Notes: generated by a model from the letters alone, not told the origin. A stretch of DNA of 64,000 nt from Ficedula albicollis (GCF_000247815.1 NC_021673.1:42860706-42924705); one strand, 5' to 3'; positions 1 through 16,290 are shown, counted from the first letter of the stretch. Made by a program: numbers and translations.

Positions 1-2784
1 ACAAACTGCCTCAAAAAAACTAAACACAAAAGCACAGTTTCCTGCTGCTTGTCATAAAGGTGAGGAATCGCCTCACTCATTTCCAGATTGGGTTGTTCCT
101 GATCTGCTAGAGCAGAACAGATTTCTTTAGTAAAAAAACAACAAACCCTCAGAAATTCTCAAAATAAAAAGCAATGTGGCTATCCAGATTGACTGATTTT
201 GAGGCCTTAAACTACTTCAGTTAATGCTTACAAATGAAGTGTTGTGCTTTGCTAATCATACTCAATTGCCTCATCCAAAATCAGACTATCTTGCATATGC
301 CTGCTAAAGGAGTATTTATTCAGAAGAGACACTACTATAATTCAAATTACAGTAATTGCTTCAGACTTGTAAAGGCTACTCTGCACACTAAGTGTTGGAT
401 AACCCAGGAAAGCCTTTCAACTTCAATACCACACGGGCAAGAGCTAGCATCAACTACATTTAAATTATTTAGGCTAATGGATAAGGAGCTTTAAAGAAGA
501 ACATTCCAAATCCATGATAAGTGAACCCTGTCAGTTTTTGCTTTATTTTTCCGTTTTATTTATATTCATGCCATCTGGTTGTATTGATCATGCAGTTAAA
601 CAATCTTGTGTTTTTTCAAATGAAGTAAATGCAAAACTAATTTGTCTGCTAACAAATACGCTGCAGGTGCCAGCTACAAAGTCACTAACAGACTATTACA
701 GAATGAGCTCCAATTCACAGCAAACACATTCCATAACAAATATCCAGAAGGTCAAACGGACAACCATGCTCAAGCCCATGGATCACTACTCATTGATTGC
801 ACATCATATAGTAAGATCAACTTCTGTGAGCCTCAAGTTTCAAATGATCTGTTTATAACTTGTATCAGATTCCACATCCCAAACCACAGCTACACGCATC
901 GACAGACCATAGTGAGCAAACTAAAAAAGTTACTTAGCCTAAAAGCTGCCTCTTGATAAACCACTTACTCAAAAAGCCAGACTTACAAAAAATACAACTG
1001 GCAATTGACAAAGGACAATTAAGTAGTATTAAAAAAGACTGCTGAAAGTAAACCACCATTAATTTCCAAGTGCTGTGGTAGAACTATTTGAGTGGCATTT
1101 GTCTTTTTTCTATTATGTTTTCAGGTAAAATTTCTTGGACAGGTGCAGATTAGGCACGCTATTTCCAGCTGTAGCCTTATCAAAGATTTAGTGTTTCCAA
1201 ATACAAAAAACAGGCAGCTTTAGACCCAAAGATTTATAAGCAATTACCTCTCTTTTGTAATTTCAGATAACAACCCTTAAAATCACACACAGTAAAAGGA
1301 GCTACTGCTTCTACAAAAAAGAGATGGAGGTGTAAGGGAAAAAAAAGTGGGCAAGGAGGCTTTTAATTTTTAGTAATAGATTTCAATCCTACATTTTAGG
1401 TATCAAAATGTGTTTGTTTCTTAAACAAAACTACAGGAGGACTAAATAAACCAACAGATAAAAGTCTAATGTGCATCTAGAACAGAATTACAGTAACCCA
1501 AGTGACAGCAAAGGGCCTTCTCTACGCCTATGCTGAAGCAGTCAAGTTTAATGGAGATGAGTGTGTCTCCAGTTCATACCAAACTTGTTCCTTGTAATTT
1601 ATAGCTGGTACACCTACGCATGGCCTCCAGTGTATGGAATCAGACCAGCTCCTGAAATTCTTCAGGAAGTACTGCTACAGTAGTCCTAGCACTGATTTAG
1701 CCACACGGGAGTCAGCACCAGAGCATCACTGGCATTTATGCAACTGTCACATATAAATGCTTTAAATTTATTGTGAGAACATCAAGATCCCAGCCACTCC
1801 TGTGATTGTGATCACCTAATATAAATAACAGCACGTTTAGGTCTTTTTCTTAGTTTTTTTTATAGGTCTGTACAGAACATCATAACTAGTCCTGTACCTG
1901 TTCTCTCTATAGCATTTTCTTCTCTTCAAAATCACCACAGCTTTGCTTTATAGTGAAAAGTTGAGTTTTGGACACACATCTTCATCCATCCACTAAGAGG
2001 ACAAAGTTGAGTAACAAAAAGCGGGATATTAACAGGAAAACTCTTTTGTTTTTAACAAATCCCAATATAGCACTATTAACTCCACAGTCTGGCTCCAACT
2101 CTCAAAATTTTGCACTACAACTAGACCAAAACCAGACCTTCCTCGGGACTTCCACAGATGCAAGTCAGCCTGTCCACACCCAACAAATTGCAGGACCTGG
2201 GCCTGTCACCATATCAGCATAAATTAGGGCTTGTCAAACAGGTAGGACATAGCAACGTAAGTTATTTTATTGAACACAAAGGTAACTGTTTCCACTGTCC
2301 CACCTCTCAGCGAAAAAAATCTTAGTAATAACCACAAGCATGGCATTTTCCCCCATGTATTTTGGGAGGCTCTGAGTTTTTAATTCTTAAGTTATCCAAG
2401 CTAACTTCACAGGAGACGGAGACTAACACGATAGAAAAAGGAGCTCAAAAACGGAACCCTGTCACGCAGGGCGGGCAGCATGAGCAGCCCCAGCCCTCCC
2501 CTGCCCCCGCCCGCACCTGCGGCGGCCGCGCTGGGGGCACCGCTCCGACCCCGCGCCGGGCCAGCTCCCCGCCCGCCCTAATGCCAAAGTCGGCATATAA
2601 ACAAGCCAAACAAAAGGAAGGAGAGCGGGCTCAGGGGGGAATGGAGCCCGGCCTCGGCGCGCGGCAGCGAGGAGTCTGGGGTCGGGTCGGGCGGCAGCGC
2701 CGGCTGCCCGGGCACCATCTTGGGGGCGGCCGGGGGCGAGGACGCGGCCCCGCAGCGCCGCTGGGGGCCGGCCCGGCGCTTTAC
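1..2784 (-). other. OSBPL10: OSBPL10 intron 1 (5' portion)
   Basis: This stretch lies downstream, on the minus strand, of the splice donor that closes OSBPL10 exon 1, so it is read as the start of intron 1. The part nearest the exon (about 2460-2784) is CpG-rich and continues the promoter island; the rest is AT-rich. Open frames at 234-956 and 1968-2222 have no splice, domain or composition support. I see no recognisable transposon or RNA gene here. Confidence 0.7.
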
Positions 2785-2856
2785 CTGCTCTGCCAGCCCT
2801 GCAGGAGGTTCGTGTATTTGCTGAGCGTCCCTTCCAGCACCAGCTCCCGCCGCCTG
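2785..2856 (-). CDS. OSBPL10: OSBPL10 exon 1, 3' part (start lost in gap)
   Basis: On the minus strand 23 full codons read RRRELVLEGTLSKYTNLLQG followed by WQS, then two bases of a split codon and a CAG|GTAAAG donor at 2785/2784. This is the start of the PH domain of ORP10, an oxysterol-binding-protein-related protein that binds phosphoinositides and moves lipids at membrane contact sites. The family fact and the close match to mammalian ORP10 (EGxLSKYTNLLQGWQ) come from memory. The paralogue ORP11 differs here (LMKYTNLVTGWQ). The upstream serine/glycine-rich N-terminus and the start codon fall in the N gap and poly-C run beginning at 2857. The neighbouring divergent GPD1L agrees with known synteny. 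Confidence 0.88.
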
Positions 2857-2884
2857 NNNNNNNNNNNNNNNNNNNNNNNNNNNN
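2857..2884. other. assembly gap (28 N)
   Basis: A run of 28 N interrupts OSBPL10 exon 1 immediately upstream (minus strand) of the PH-domain codons. It abuts the first poly-C run, so the missing sequence may be longer than the gap suggests. Confidence 0.99.
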
Positions 2885-4635
<1,751 letters not shown>

Positions 4636-4685
4636 GGCGCAAGGCGTGTGGCTGACGCTTGCACAGGCTGTGCCCCGTCACCACC

Positions 4686-6214
4686 GAGGAGGCGGCGGTC
4701 CGTGGTACACTACAGCAGCAGCACGCTCATGGCTGGGTGGTCTGCCCAGCACTCAGGAGCATAGTATTCTTGCTCAAGCCACAGCAGGTAGTGTGTATCA
4801 ACATACCGCATCAGTCATGTCATTCATCCACACTTTACAAAAAAATGCTTAAATCCACACCTCCTGGAAGGAGAGGATGCAACCTCAAGATCACCATAAC
4901 AAGCTAAGCAGCTTCTGTACTTTCAGCCCAGACCCACGAATCACTTTTATGGCCGTCCTTGCTGTCTTAGACAAGTGCCTCAGTTATGTTACAATGTTTA
5001 TCTTCTCAGCATACCAGAGATGTAACTATTTTTCTTGACATTTTACAATAGTGGACCTGAAACGTAGAGAAGACTCGAGAATCTTTGAGAAGTATAAACT
5101 GAGCCTGGTTTTGTGCTTTAACCCTGTGGAACAGGTTTAACAGTTTTAAAAAAAACTGTGGAACAGTTTTAACAATCCTTTGCACAAGAGATTTTTTGAG
5201 TGTAGAGTATCACGTGTGCCTTCTGTTCTGCACCTCAGAAGATACTCAAACTATCCAAATCCACACACAGTTAGATATTTGCATTGCTCGTATAAATCAG
5301 CACAGAGAGGAGGGATCCTAACTTAGATTCTCCCAGTTTTCTCTCTGAAAAATCTTACCATATGTGTTGTGGTTGGGTAGCTGAAATGCTGGGCAACCTG
5401 ATCCTGAATTTTGGGTGGTTAAACTTCTCATGTTGCAGTTAAATAGTAAGGCACTACAGACTGGAAACTCGAATTTTAGTATTTCATGGGTGGGACATAT
5501 AACGCTCAACTCTTGAGGTACAGATAAAGATTAAGGACTTAATTATTTTAAAATAGATAATATTTCATAGTAACTATTTTCCTGCATCTGTTACTTGAGA
5601 TGTTCATGTAAAATTCCCAAATAATTTTTCACAATGGAAAGAAACTCCATTACCACAACCTGAAAATCCTCATTTTTAGGCTCAACTCTACTTCTGCTGA
5701 CCACAGTTCTCAGGAAACATTTGAATGAACAAGAAATGCTCCTTTGGGAAGCTCAGATGGAGCTATCTTGGTGGAGATAAGGATGAGACTCCTTCAATGT
5801 CTTCATAATGTTACAATGACAGGCCAAAACTGTGGAACAATATGTTTTAATGAACTGTGTCACCACATCAGCCACCTCAACACATTACATGTGTATGTTC
5901 TGCATTATAGGTAATGAATGTAGTATTTTCTGCCTTTCACAGAATTCATTGGAAGATAATTCTGCAGGAATTCGTCAGGAAAATAACTGACCTTACACAA
6001 GAATAGAGAAGCCTCTCCATACATTTCTGTACAATAAAACTCAAGTAACAATGGTGCACTTATCAGGAAGTTTCTTAAATAAAAGGGGTAACAGGCTGGA
6101 AGTATATTACGCCCCCAGAGAGTTTTGCCAAATCGTAAACCACGCTTCAGTGGTGCTAGAAGGATTACTGTGATGAAGTAACATAAGAAGTCCTCTTGTA
6201 GGTTTTAAACTAGT
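4686..6214. other. intergenic, no gene seen
   Basis: AT-rich sequence between the OSBPL10 promoter and an old LINE relic. There is a small internal repeat at about 5126-5174 (AACAGTTTTAA-type copies). I see no gene, RNA or dated transposon. Confidence 0.6.
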
Positions 6215-6985
6215 TAGTAGATGGGAAACAAAGCATAGGAATAAATGGGCAATTCTCAAATAGATGAAAAGCGCTATGAGTTGGGTTCTGTGTTGTTCAG
6301 TATCTTCTTAAATCAGAATCTCTTCATTTGCTTATAGTTAAAACTACAATCAAATGCAAAAAAATAGCAGAAGGATATCACAGTGGTGACTAAATCACTG
6401 ATAAAATGGCACCTGAAATTTAATCTTGCTAAAAGCCAAAGTAAAGCACATGGGGAGAAAATAGCTTTTACTATGCAGGCATGATGATCTATAAATTAGC
6501 TACAGCCTCTCAGGCAAGAGATCTTGGAGACATTTTAAATAGTCCTCTGAAAACTCCATCTCAGTCAGTGTTCAAGGGTAATCAAACAAACAGCTGTGAT
6601 AAGCTCATTAGGAAAAACAGAAATAACAGCTTGCTGCTATATAAATCCATAGTACAGCCAGTATCTGTACAACCCTGCATTTATAATATTCCTTCAAAAA
6701 GGGCAGAGTAGAAAGAGAAAAATCTAAATCCCAGCTTTTATATGAAGAGAGATCACTGAGCAGCGTTTTCAGTTGATAAAGAAACAACCAATGTGTAAAA
6801 TTATATTCAGAGTAATAGGAGTTATTCTTCACTGTTTCTCATGAAACAAGAACTATGGAGCAACTGGTTTAAAACAAGCACAAGAAACTACTTTCTCACA
6901 TGATTTACACTTGTAAGACACATTCTTATGGAGATGGCTTTGGATGCTAAATATCTGGAAGGATTTAAAAAGCAATTGTTCTTAA
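6215..6985 (+). mobile_element. Ancient CR1/L3-clade LINE relic, 3' part of reverse transcriptase ORF
   Basis: Read on the plus strand with many stops and frame breaks, this segment follows the order of L3/CR1-like reverse transcriptase remnants known from mammals and reptiles: an 'AATGGGCAATTCTCAAA' block near 6243, 'GGTTCTGTGTTGTTCAGTAT' near 6284, a W-x-LKFN-like block near 6408, 'AAAGCACATGGGGA' near 6442, 'AGAGATCTTGGAGACATT' near 6518, 'CTATATAAATCCATAGTAC' near 6637 and 'GGATTTAAAAAGCAATTG' near 6961. It is strongly decayed and older than the other CR1 copies here. The family assignment rests on remembered consensus, so the exact subfamily is open. Confidence 0.75.
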
Positions 6986-9900
6986 AGAACCTTTAAACAA
7001 GGTTGACCAAAGTATTTTGGGTGCATTTGAAGTTCAGAAAGGCTCTACTGACTCATCAAAGATTGTTTTTACTTTATTGATTGATTAATACCTGCCTTGT
7101 TCTTAGTCTTTCCCTAAACACCTACTTGTGGAAGGAATAAAGCGCTGGACTAGAAAGACTTTTGGTTTAACCTCTGGTATAGCTTTTCATATACTAAGGA
7201 TTCCTTTTTCTGGGTCAACCCACGGTGGTTTTGAGTCGAACACTGACACAGTTTGCAACTTTTATGTTGTATTGAAGAAAAAGAATGTGTCATTCTTCTC
7301 ATCCCTTTTCCCTTCCTAGTTTGTACATGCTGCAACCTAGCAGAGCTGGACAACCTTTCATAGCAATCTTGATCCGAGTGAGCTCCTAACCTCATTTGTT
7401 TTAAGTTATTTATGTTATTTAAAATGACTGAACCTGTATTTATTTTAACTAATGGTTTGTCCCAGTAGAGCTAGAGTTCAGGGTAATACACACTGACTTA
7501 GTCTGATGCAATACCACATGATGTATGCTTTGTTACAAGTATTCTTAATTATCTGTTTATTAATGCAACCTGCATGATGAAGGTTCACACTGTTTCCAAG
7601 GTAGCACAGCTGCTACATTACAGTCCTATTTTAGAATGTTACTTTCACTCTCTGACCAAACCAAAATTTTGCTTCTTTTATTCAGAATCCAAAAGAATCA
7701 AAGTAACTCATTATTTATCGCACCTTTTAGAAGGCAAAACATCTGGTAAGGTAACATATTCAGTACCCTTTGTTCTTATCAGAAAACAGAGATCTTTCTC
7801 TGTCCTTTGCTAAACTACACAGTTTCAGCTTCTACAACAAGGTCAGCACATAATTCATTTGCTAACTTATGTTTCCTGGACACAGTGGTTTGCTTTTCTC
7901 TACCTTTTTAACACTCTCCTAGCAAACAGTTTTCTCAAATTACCAATTTGAGAAAATAAATTTCCAATTTCTTTTTATCTCCTTCCACCGCCAGATTGCC
8001 ACACAACTTCTCACCATCGTAATTATATGGAGGAATTTAGTTATATGGTCTACAGCCACTAACTCTGCAGCCTGCCAACTTCAGCATTAGCTTTGCTGAG
8101 CCAGTATCCACCTTATCCTCCCTCCTTGGTGCATGTAAGCCTGCAATGTACGCCAAACATGCTGCTTTGCCACACTTCATCCTATTGTCAACAGCTTCTC
8201 CTCCACCACCATAATCACCCATCTAAACCTCACTTAACTCAAAGCTGGTGACAGGGAAACAGCCAAGAGAGACATGGCATATGGCAAAGAGCACCCGGCC
8301 TACCTTTACTGCCAGGAACAATTGAGCTCAGGAGACAGGCACTTGCCTGCAGGTTAATATACTCAACCACAAGGCATTGCATGTGGGCTGAGGCTTCTGC
8401 TGTCACAGCTAGACTCTCACAGCTTGTTTACTCAGCTACACTGCACTGCTCTGTAATTTGCTGGTTAGACCAGTTGAAACAAAATTTGATCAAAATGGCT
8501 GATCCTCCGGAATACAAACTATGGGAGGTTAGCTGGAGAAAATACTAATTTATATGATGCACCTTACGTATATATTTGCATTGGATGTCATTAGATGTGC
8601 ATGAGGAAGTCATGGGTATGACAACCACCATGAAAGTTATTTTCTGCATGGCTAGAATCAACCCTTTGAACTGCAACGGGAAACAAATAGCAAGCCAGTA
8701 CATAAAGAAACTAAGTGAGCACAAATATAATTTACACTATATATTGTGTATTTTAGCTAGTGTGACCTGCTTTATTCTTTACCAGGTCATCTTTGAACAG
8801 TTTTATAGGCAGTCACAAATACAGTTCTTCAAAATAAATTCATTCATACGCTGAGGCCAGAAGAAGACACTGTGAAAACACTGTGATTATCCAGCATAAC
8901 CAGCTGGATAACAGAAACCATTTTTGATGTTGATCATTTTGATGTGAAAGTACAGATAAATGTCAATATAGCAAATCTTAGCAATCTGCAGGAATTTTTA
9001 CTGCCTGTTTTTCTAGCTCTGTGGTTAAACATTTAGGGATTTGAAAAGTATACTAAACCACTAAAGGTCAAATTCAGATCCAAGACCAAACTGAGGTTAC
9101 TCAGTGTTGCTTTCATGTCTCAAACCAGTGCTAAAGCTCTCTTTTATCCTGCTTTTTTGGAGAGCTGAGTAGTTCCAGTGGAATCTGCTATGTTTCAAAT
9201 TTATTATTCATAAGGCATGAGGCCATATATCAGTGTAATAACATCCAGCTTTCTAAATGAGACATCTATGCACCTGTAATCTTGTGTCTAAACTGCAAAA
9301 CCATTTGCACATCCAAGAAGTACTGCTATAGAGCATTTATGCTGCAGCGTGTGTATTTACTGATAAAATAATTCTAGTTATTGGGCTCTGGTCTCACACT
9401 CCACCAACAGCAATTTGTGTAGTTGATATCAGGAAGCAGTATCTTACCGATTAAAAACAAGTCTCATTCAAATTGGACTGGTCTCTAAGCCCATTACTCA
9501 GCTACAGCAGAGCTCTATTTTACTCACATGATCTTTAAAAATACTCTACAGGCAACGTTAGAATCCACCACACAATAGTTGAGAAAAAATAGAAGAAAAG
9601 AACTATGTACTAGAAATCAAAACCAAAACACAAACATTTAAGATTTTTTTGGCACTGAGAAAAGGAGGAAAGATTCAGTCAATAAAATTTTTCACCAACT
9701 ACTTATGCAGAAAGTACCTTTGATTACTAATTTCAGTCTCCATTCTGCAAGCATCTGCAGAAACTTAATGAAAACAAACACAGGTTTCTAATGCAACTCA
9801 ACTGCCTCCTTTTTTACCTACAAATCTGCATTAAGAACACTCGTACATATTTCAATATGTAGGATTAAAATATATAGACATGACAAATGACAGAGTCTGT

Positions 9901-12900
9901 TTGAAACACTTCCTGAAGCTGCAGAACGTCATAGTCAAACATGCATGATGTTCACTCCATTTTTCATTGCAATGTTTTGGAAGCTGTGCAGACTATACAG
10001 ATTTCCTAGCTCTTTATGAGTACTGTAAATACACAAAAAAATACCTTTCGAGCAAGTCGTAACACTTACATTTTAACTGCTTTTTACTATCAAAATGAAT
10101 CTCTTGTAAATTCAATAAACTACAGAAATGTATTTTACCACTTGGTTTTAAATTTTAGCTCCTACCAATAAAAAACAGTCAATAAGCACATAGAAGGGAG
10201 TAAAAGGTAGTAAAGTTTGGGGTTTCATTACAGTTTGAGGGTTTATAGTTTTGGGGGTCATGCTTTAATTAACTCTAGATTATGTGAGGTGTGTAATTAT
10301 CCCAAGCTGTGGATGACATCTCTTTTTTTTTGCCAGGGCTCACCACTGAGTGATTTTAAGTTTGGCTGATAACAGACAAATTATAATAGCTTGTGAAAAA
10401 CACATGAACCAAAATTTTCTTACATATTACAATAACAGATTAGCTTTAAAAAACACAAACAAAACAAAACTTAAAATGGATGTGCTGTGTATTGTCCACC
10501 TGATGCAAATAGGGTCTGTAGGTTTAAAGCTGTTATAACAGATAGGCAACATGTTCAAGAGGATCCCACAGCACACACTGTTATCTTCCCTGATTCTGAA
10601 GAGCAGTATAAACTAGGGTTTATAAAAGCCTGACAAGGTCATTTATCCAATCCTCTTCTGGTTGCTGGACAGAAAAAGACAGGCATATTTTTTCTCCCTC
10701 TTCTCTGGTGAATTTGCTTGTAATGCTTACTCTCTCATATCATACTCAGCCTTGACAGAAGTATCCAGTGGAGATAACCTCAAATATGCAAAGAGCTGAA
10801 TTATAATTCAGTCCCTCTGGTTTCTAAAACTCAGCTGTCAGCTTTGATCTTTGACTTTTGAGAGCCTGTTCTTCAAAATAGAATGTGCATTCATGGCTTG
10901 ATATATAAAAGTATTTGTCATGATTTCAAAGGTAGAAAAAAATGTTAAATTTTTAGGATATGCATAGTATAAGTTCAGGAAGCAGCCATTTTTCAGTTTA
11001 ACTTTTCCTGACCTTGGCCTTTTCCATAGAGGATGCCTGGAACAGGCACTACTTAGATGGAGTTCCACAAATCCAGACATTCTAAACTCTGAGCTCTGCC
11101 AGCTTCAATCAATCATAAACTTCTCCCTACTATACTGTGTTACAGCCTAAAAATAGGGCTATACTTTCAGAAAATGAGGTAGCATTAAAGCTATAAAAGT
11201 GGATAAAACAGATTACAGATGCTAGCAACCTGAAAAGACAATGAGAGGAAGAATCTAAGGGTTTGCACACACAGACAATTTTCTTCCTACTTTATAAGCT
11301 ACGCAGGAGGCTGGAGTAATTTGTTTTATTTTTCTGACATCCCATTTGTATGAAATGAAGGATAAATATTTATTCTTACTATCCTATTGGGGAAAAATAG
11401 GAAACAATTCTGGGGGACCTTGAAATCCTGATCAGAAGAGGTCAACCCCCAACTGACAAGACAAGCATTGGATCTCTAAAATCATCTCACAAATATTTGA
11501 AACTGTCATCAGAAATGAAAATTTAAACAAACAATATAACAAAGCTTTGAATGGTCTCAATAAAAACTTTCCCTGTCCAAATATGTTCTCCATAGACTTT
11601 TCAATTCAAAATGCTTAAGGAAAAGCAAGTAGAAAGGATCTGAGGTTGTAGTATAAATATCAAATGGAACAGGAAAGGTCTTCAAAAGATCATGCACTGC
11701 TATTTTTTTTTTTTTTCTTCCAGAAAGCTCCTTGAACAAAATCATCATTTAAAAGCTATAAATAATCTCATACACAGCATGTGCTTCATAAACCAGAATA
11801 AGGCTTTATTATGGGAAAATCCAGAGCCCACATTAATTTAATCCACTCCCAGATTCCTTCATGTCAAAAATAAAATCCATACTGCTTTTAGTAGAGACGG
11901 GCATAGAATTGTATTTCTGACCAGGAAAAATGGGGTTTATGGGCAGAAACAAAGACAAGAATCAGTCAGTTTGAAAGATGTTTAGATATTCATATGTTTT
12001 TGCTAACAACACTGAGGGCTTCTACTCCACATTCAGAACACCAGCAAGGTCTTTGGCAGTTGCTATCGCCTTATTTTTGCCAGCAAGTTCTGTTCTAACC
12101 AAGTTTAGACAACACTTCTGATAGCAACAAAAGCGGCTGGTCTGCTTTAGAAATCCCAGAGGAGATGGAGCTGCTCCAGTGTCAGCCTAAGAGTGTAATG
12201 GGGAGTTTGCCAAAAAAGGTTAGGTTAGATAAAGTCTTCAGAGGCTACACACAAACCAAATGTGTCAAAATCCTGGCAGTTAACTGCCAGAAAGTTTATA
12301 ACCCAGGGAGAAAGAGAAGACAAACCTCCTGACATAACCGCAGCATTTTCTCACTTTCATAGAGTTTCAGAAGGAAAACTGATGTTTGATGATGCAGTGC
12401 ATCAGAAATAAGGCAGAGGACATCACCCACAGGCAAACGACTCAGGGTAATTTGAATCTTAGGAAAATATTACAAAGGGAAACATATGTAAGCAAGCTAA
12501 CCCAAGCCATCACACGAGAAAGAGAAGGTTTTAAGGGAAAAAAGAGTATTCTCTACATGAAAGTAAACTGATGAGCTGATGCCTCAGGTTTTCAGATCTT
12601 TTTTTTTTAGTTTAGAGGTTTTGAAGGAAAATACCATTTCTATCAACACAAACTTTATGCATAACAATTCTGACACATTCCTTGTGCTTAAGAAAATTTT
12701 CTTCACAGAGGATAAGAAGAGTGTGCATTCAGAGGTACTATGGCCTTATTAACTAATAAATATAGGGAAAAAATAAATAATCTATTAAACAATTTATTTT
12801 TACTTTGTTATTTCCTAACATATCCCTAACATAAAACAAGCATAACTCTATGAAGTTGATTAAATGTAGTACATGTCCTTCAGGCTTGAGTCTTGGTAAA

Positions 12901-15900
12901 AGGCAAAAATAAAAGTGAAGGAAAGATAGAAAAATACTCTTATATCAGCCTCTTTCTTGGGAAAATTCTCCACTTTAGTTCAAGTCAAAGGTTACCAACT
13001 TCTTATTTGGCCAAGAGCAGTTTGCTTCATCCAAGACAGGCTGTAGAGATAAACTGTGTAAGTTTGCACGAAAGGGATGAATCTCCATTTGTAACATCGG
13101 GCCAAGGCAGTATATTTTTCATTTATAATCTGTAACACAATGGAATTAATATTTATCCCTAGAAATAAATAGAATAAAGTTCTAGTTTTCTCTGCCCTTA
13201 GCTATCCAGGAATACACTCATGGAAGGACTGACCAGGAAGCACACAGCTTCCTGTTTCACTGGTCACTGAACTTCCTGTGTACTGTTAGTGGCACCCTTT
13301 GGGAAGAGCTGAGCCTCTGAAAAAATTGTGCTACATAATGTAGAAGATAAAAAAATTCAAACCCAGCTAGAATCAAATTAATGTAGTTGATCTCTGCTAT
13401 GCATCCTGTTTCCCAGAGTCTAATGTCATATAGCATCAGAAATACAATCAAAATACATATTTTAAAGGTTTAATCACAGCTCTTACTCTCCAGAAATCCA
13501 GCAGACAATGGCAGGAAGTTCAAACACTGTTATACACCTTACACAAAAGCAATAGGTGTTGTTGAAAGTAAAAATGACATTGAGAAGGTCACCTTTTTAC
13601 AGTGGCTGGTGCTGAAATACATGGTACATTTAGGCATCTCTTGTTAATACATATCAAAGGAGGCAGTGAAACTGCAGCATAGAAATGTTAGAAGTAAAAT
13701 CGAGGTTTTATCTATGGTACAAGGTACATTAGATTATCTGTGGAATGAAAACAGGATAATCAAATTCGTTTTCTCATGAAGGAAAAGAATATTGAAATGC
13801 AGGGCACAACTAAAAAGCTTCAGAAAGGGCTTAAAAGACTGGCAGATTTAGAATTAAACCTGGGCACATTATTTAGACCTAGCTCAAGATCTACTCAGTC
13901 CAGAGCAAGGCTTCTAGCAGATGGATGGCAATCTAACTCAGCAGACATGACTGAAAATTCAAAATGTCAGTAAAAAGGATGGCTCAGGTATGAAGCTCAC
14001 CTCCGCAGGGTACTAAGGAATATGCTTACAAAGCTCAAAATCAAGTCAAGCAAAATACCACATGAAGCCTTACATTCTGTGATAGCCAGCACAATCTAGG
14101 AAAACATGTCACAAAATGCATGAAGGAAGAAAAACATTAATACATTTTGTCATTTTGCAAGGGTGTACCAGCAGAGTGCATAGTATCAAAAAGGAGGCAA
14201 TGAGGGCCTCATTAAATCTGATTAATTCCTCACAGGAGTTCTACCAGGAGATGAATGGACTGCCAGCTAGAAAGCAAATGGGAAATGTATTGCTTTGTGC
14301 ACCAGTGTCCAGCTTAAAACTAATGTATTGCCAGAACTGCAGAGTTTCTAATAAAAAGACACTAATCATAGAAGTTAAGCAATAGGATCCAGACTTCACA
14401 ATGGTTAACTTTCCCCACAAAAATAATACATTAATTAGGTTATATTTCTATAAATTATAACAGCGTCAAAGGAAAGAAAAGCCCCAACTTTTTGGATTTA
14501 AAGTAATTCATATCCTTGGTTCTTACTAAGAAGGCCATGCTCAGATGCAAAGGAAAAGCAAAATAATTCACATTATTATGAAGACTTCTCCTAGATAAGT
14601 ATAGAAGCCCTCACAGTCTTGAAAAGAGCTGGAAAAGTTCAAGAATTTCAGATTTCATACCTCCAGAAAAGTTCCCCCAGACCTACTATACATGAGAAGA
14701 GAACCTGAATGCATTATTTTGGGAGCCACAGAACAAAGAGAAGAACCAAAAGAGCAAATACATTTCAGCATCGTAGAAAAAATATTCCACTTAAGCATGG
14801 ATTCCAAAGAATTCAGCAAATATTTAAAAAAGAAACATGCTCTATTTCCTCAAAAGGGAAGAACACTCAGGGAATGTGGCTGATGCCAAGGATTTTTCTT
14901 CACTGAATGGTTTCTCAAAATTGCATGTATACATCTGCAATAGCCTATCCTACAATGCTTATATATTTCACTCTTCCCTGTGAGTAAAGGCTAAATCATA
15001 TTTTTCTTTAATCCAATATTCTAATTAAATTCCCAAGGTTTAAAGGTGTAAGAAAGTGCCCAGATAATGCAGTAATTAATGACCAGAAAGCCAACTTTCC
15101 ATTGCATTATCATTGGGACAGCTCACACACTTCAGAAGACTTCTAATTGTGTTACTGATGATAGGTGTTGAATGGTCAAAGCTTGTATGTTTTGTGCACG
15201 TTTTACTGCCCGCAAGGCCAACCCACTAAACAGTTTAAAACATTCAAATAAATACTCTTGCAAACTTGAAAGCTAAGCTATAAACTACTAAGTTCACTGT
15301 TATTACAGCAGATTAATTGGTCATGCTATGGAGTTTATGGGTGCACAGACAAAAAAATGACAATGTATCATCTCTACTAGCAGCAAATATGAGGATCTGA
15401 ATGTCCAAGAGAACTGATAACATTTCTTCTGAAAGATACAGCAAGCTATATAGCAGTTAAGAAAAGAAATACGAATAACAAGAGGTTTCATTATCCACTG
15501 AGTTAATTTATTCTTCAATCCAAATTTTTCTACACCATCTTGGTATCCATTCTTATGTATTAGATATAAACCAGAATATCAAAGCGGAGGAGACAAGTTT
15601 GCAGAGATGAGAATAACTATAGAGAGGATAATCACTTTGTGCTAATAATTGAAGAGAATTTTCCTTTTTACACAAATGGATACCAAAGAGTGCTAAAGCC
15701 CCTCCTCTACATAAAATCATTGCTATTTTATTTTGAGACATTACTTCATGGCATGCTATTGATTCGCAAAATGCATTTATGGAAATGAAAGTAGATTTAT
15801 CCCTTATCTTTTACTGAAGACATTCACTGATATTTACTAATATCTGGAGTTATCTATTGATATCTATCTACTGATATTTACTGGGCTCGATTCCTACCAG

Positions 15901-16122
15901 TAGGGACCAAAACTCAGCCCTTCCTCACCCTATTTATTAATCAACATGATTGTATCTTACAGGCCCATCATTTATGCCTGCACAACCCTGTCTATAACAA
16001 ATAAGTTGCACGAGCTTTGGAGATGAATACTTCAAGTTCTAGAACATTATTTTAAGTCTGAAAATTACATTAGTACACATAAACATTACAAACAATGAAG
16101 TTGTTCTATCCAAAATTAAAGA
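6986..16122. other. intergenic, no gene seen
   Basis: About 9 kb of AT-rich non-coding DNA. Open frames are all under 95 codons, overlap on both strands and lack splice signals or recognisable motifs. A 15-base T tract lies near 11702. No RNA gene or classifiable transposon could be recognised, although old decayed elements may be present. Confidence 0.55.
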
Positions 16123-16290
16123 GCAGGCTGCCCAGGTGAGTGGCTGAGTCACTTTCACTGTGGTTAAGGAAAAGGCATATAGATATGGTACTTAGGGACA
16201 TGGTTTAGTGGTGGTATTGGCAGTAGTTAATGGTTGGACTCGGTGATCTTAGAGATCTTTTCCAAACTAAATGATTCTATGATTCTACGA
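16123..16290 (+). mobile_element. CR1 LINE, 3' end fragment
   Basis: Plus-strand CR1 tail. The segment starts in the 'GGCTGCCCAGGTGAGTGGCT' region and passes through 'GGTTGGACTCGGTGATCTTA'. It ends in the diagnostic repeated ATGATTCTATGATTCTACG tail. It is a 5'-truncated copy, as usual for CR1. Confidence 0.92.

Noticed and set aside
514..956. Two overlapping frames of about 105-114 codons
   Set aside because: They overlap each other in different frames inside OSBPL10 intron 1, with low-complexity AT-driven composition.
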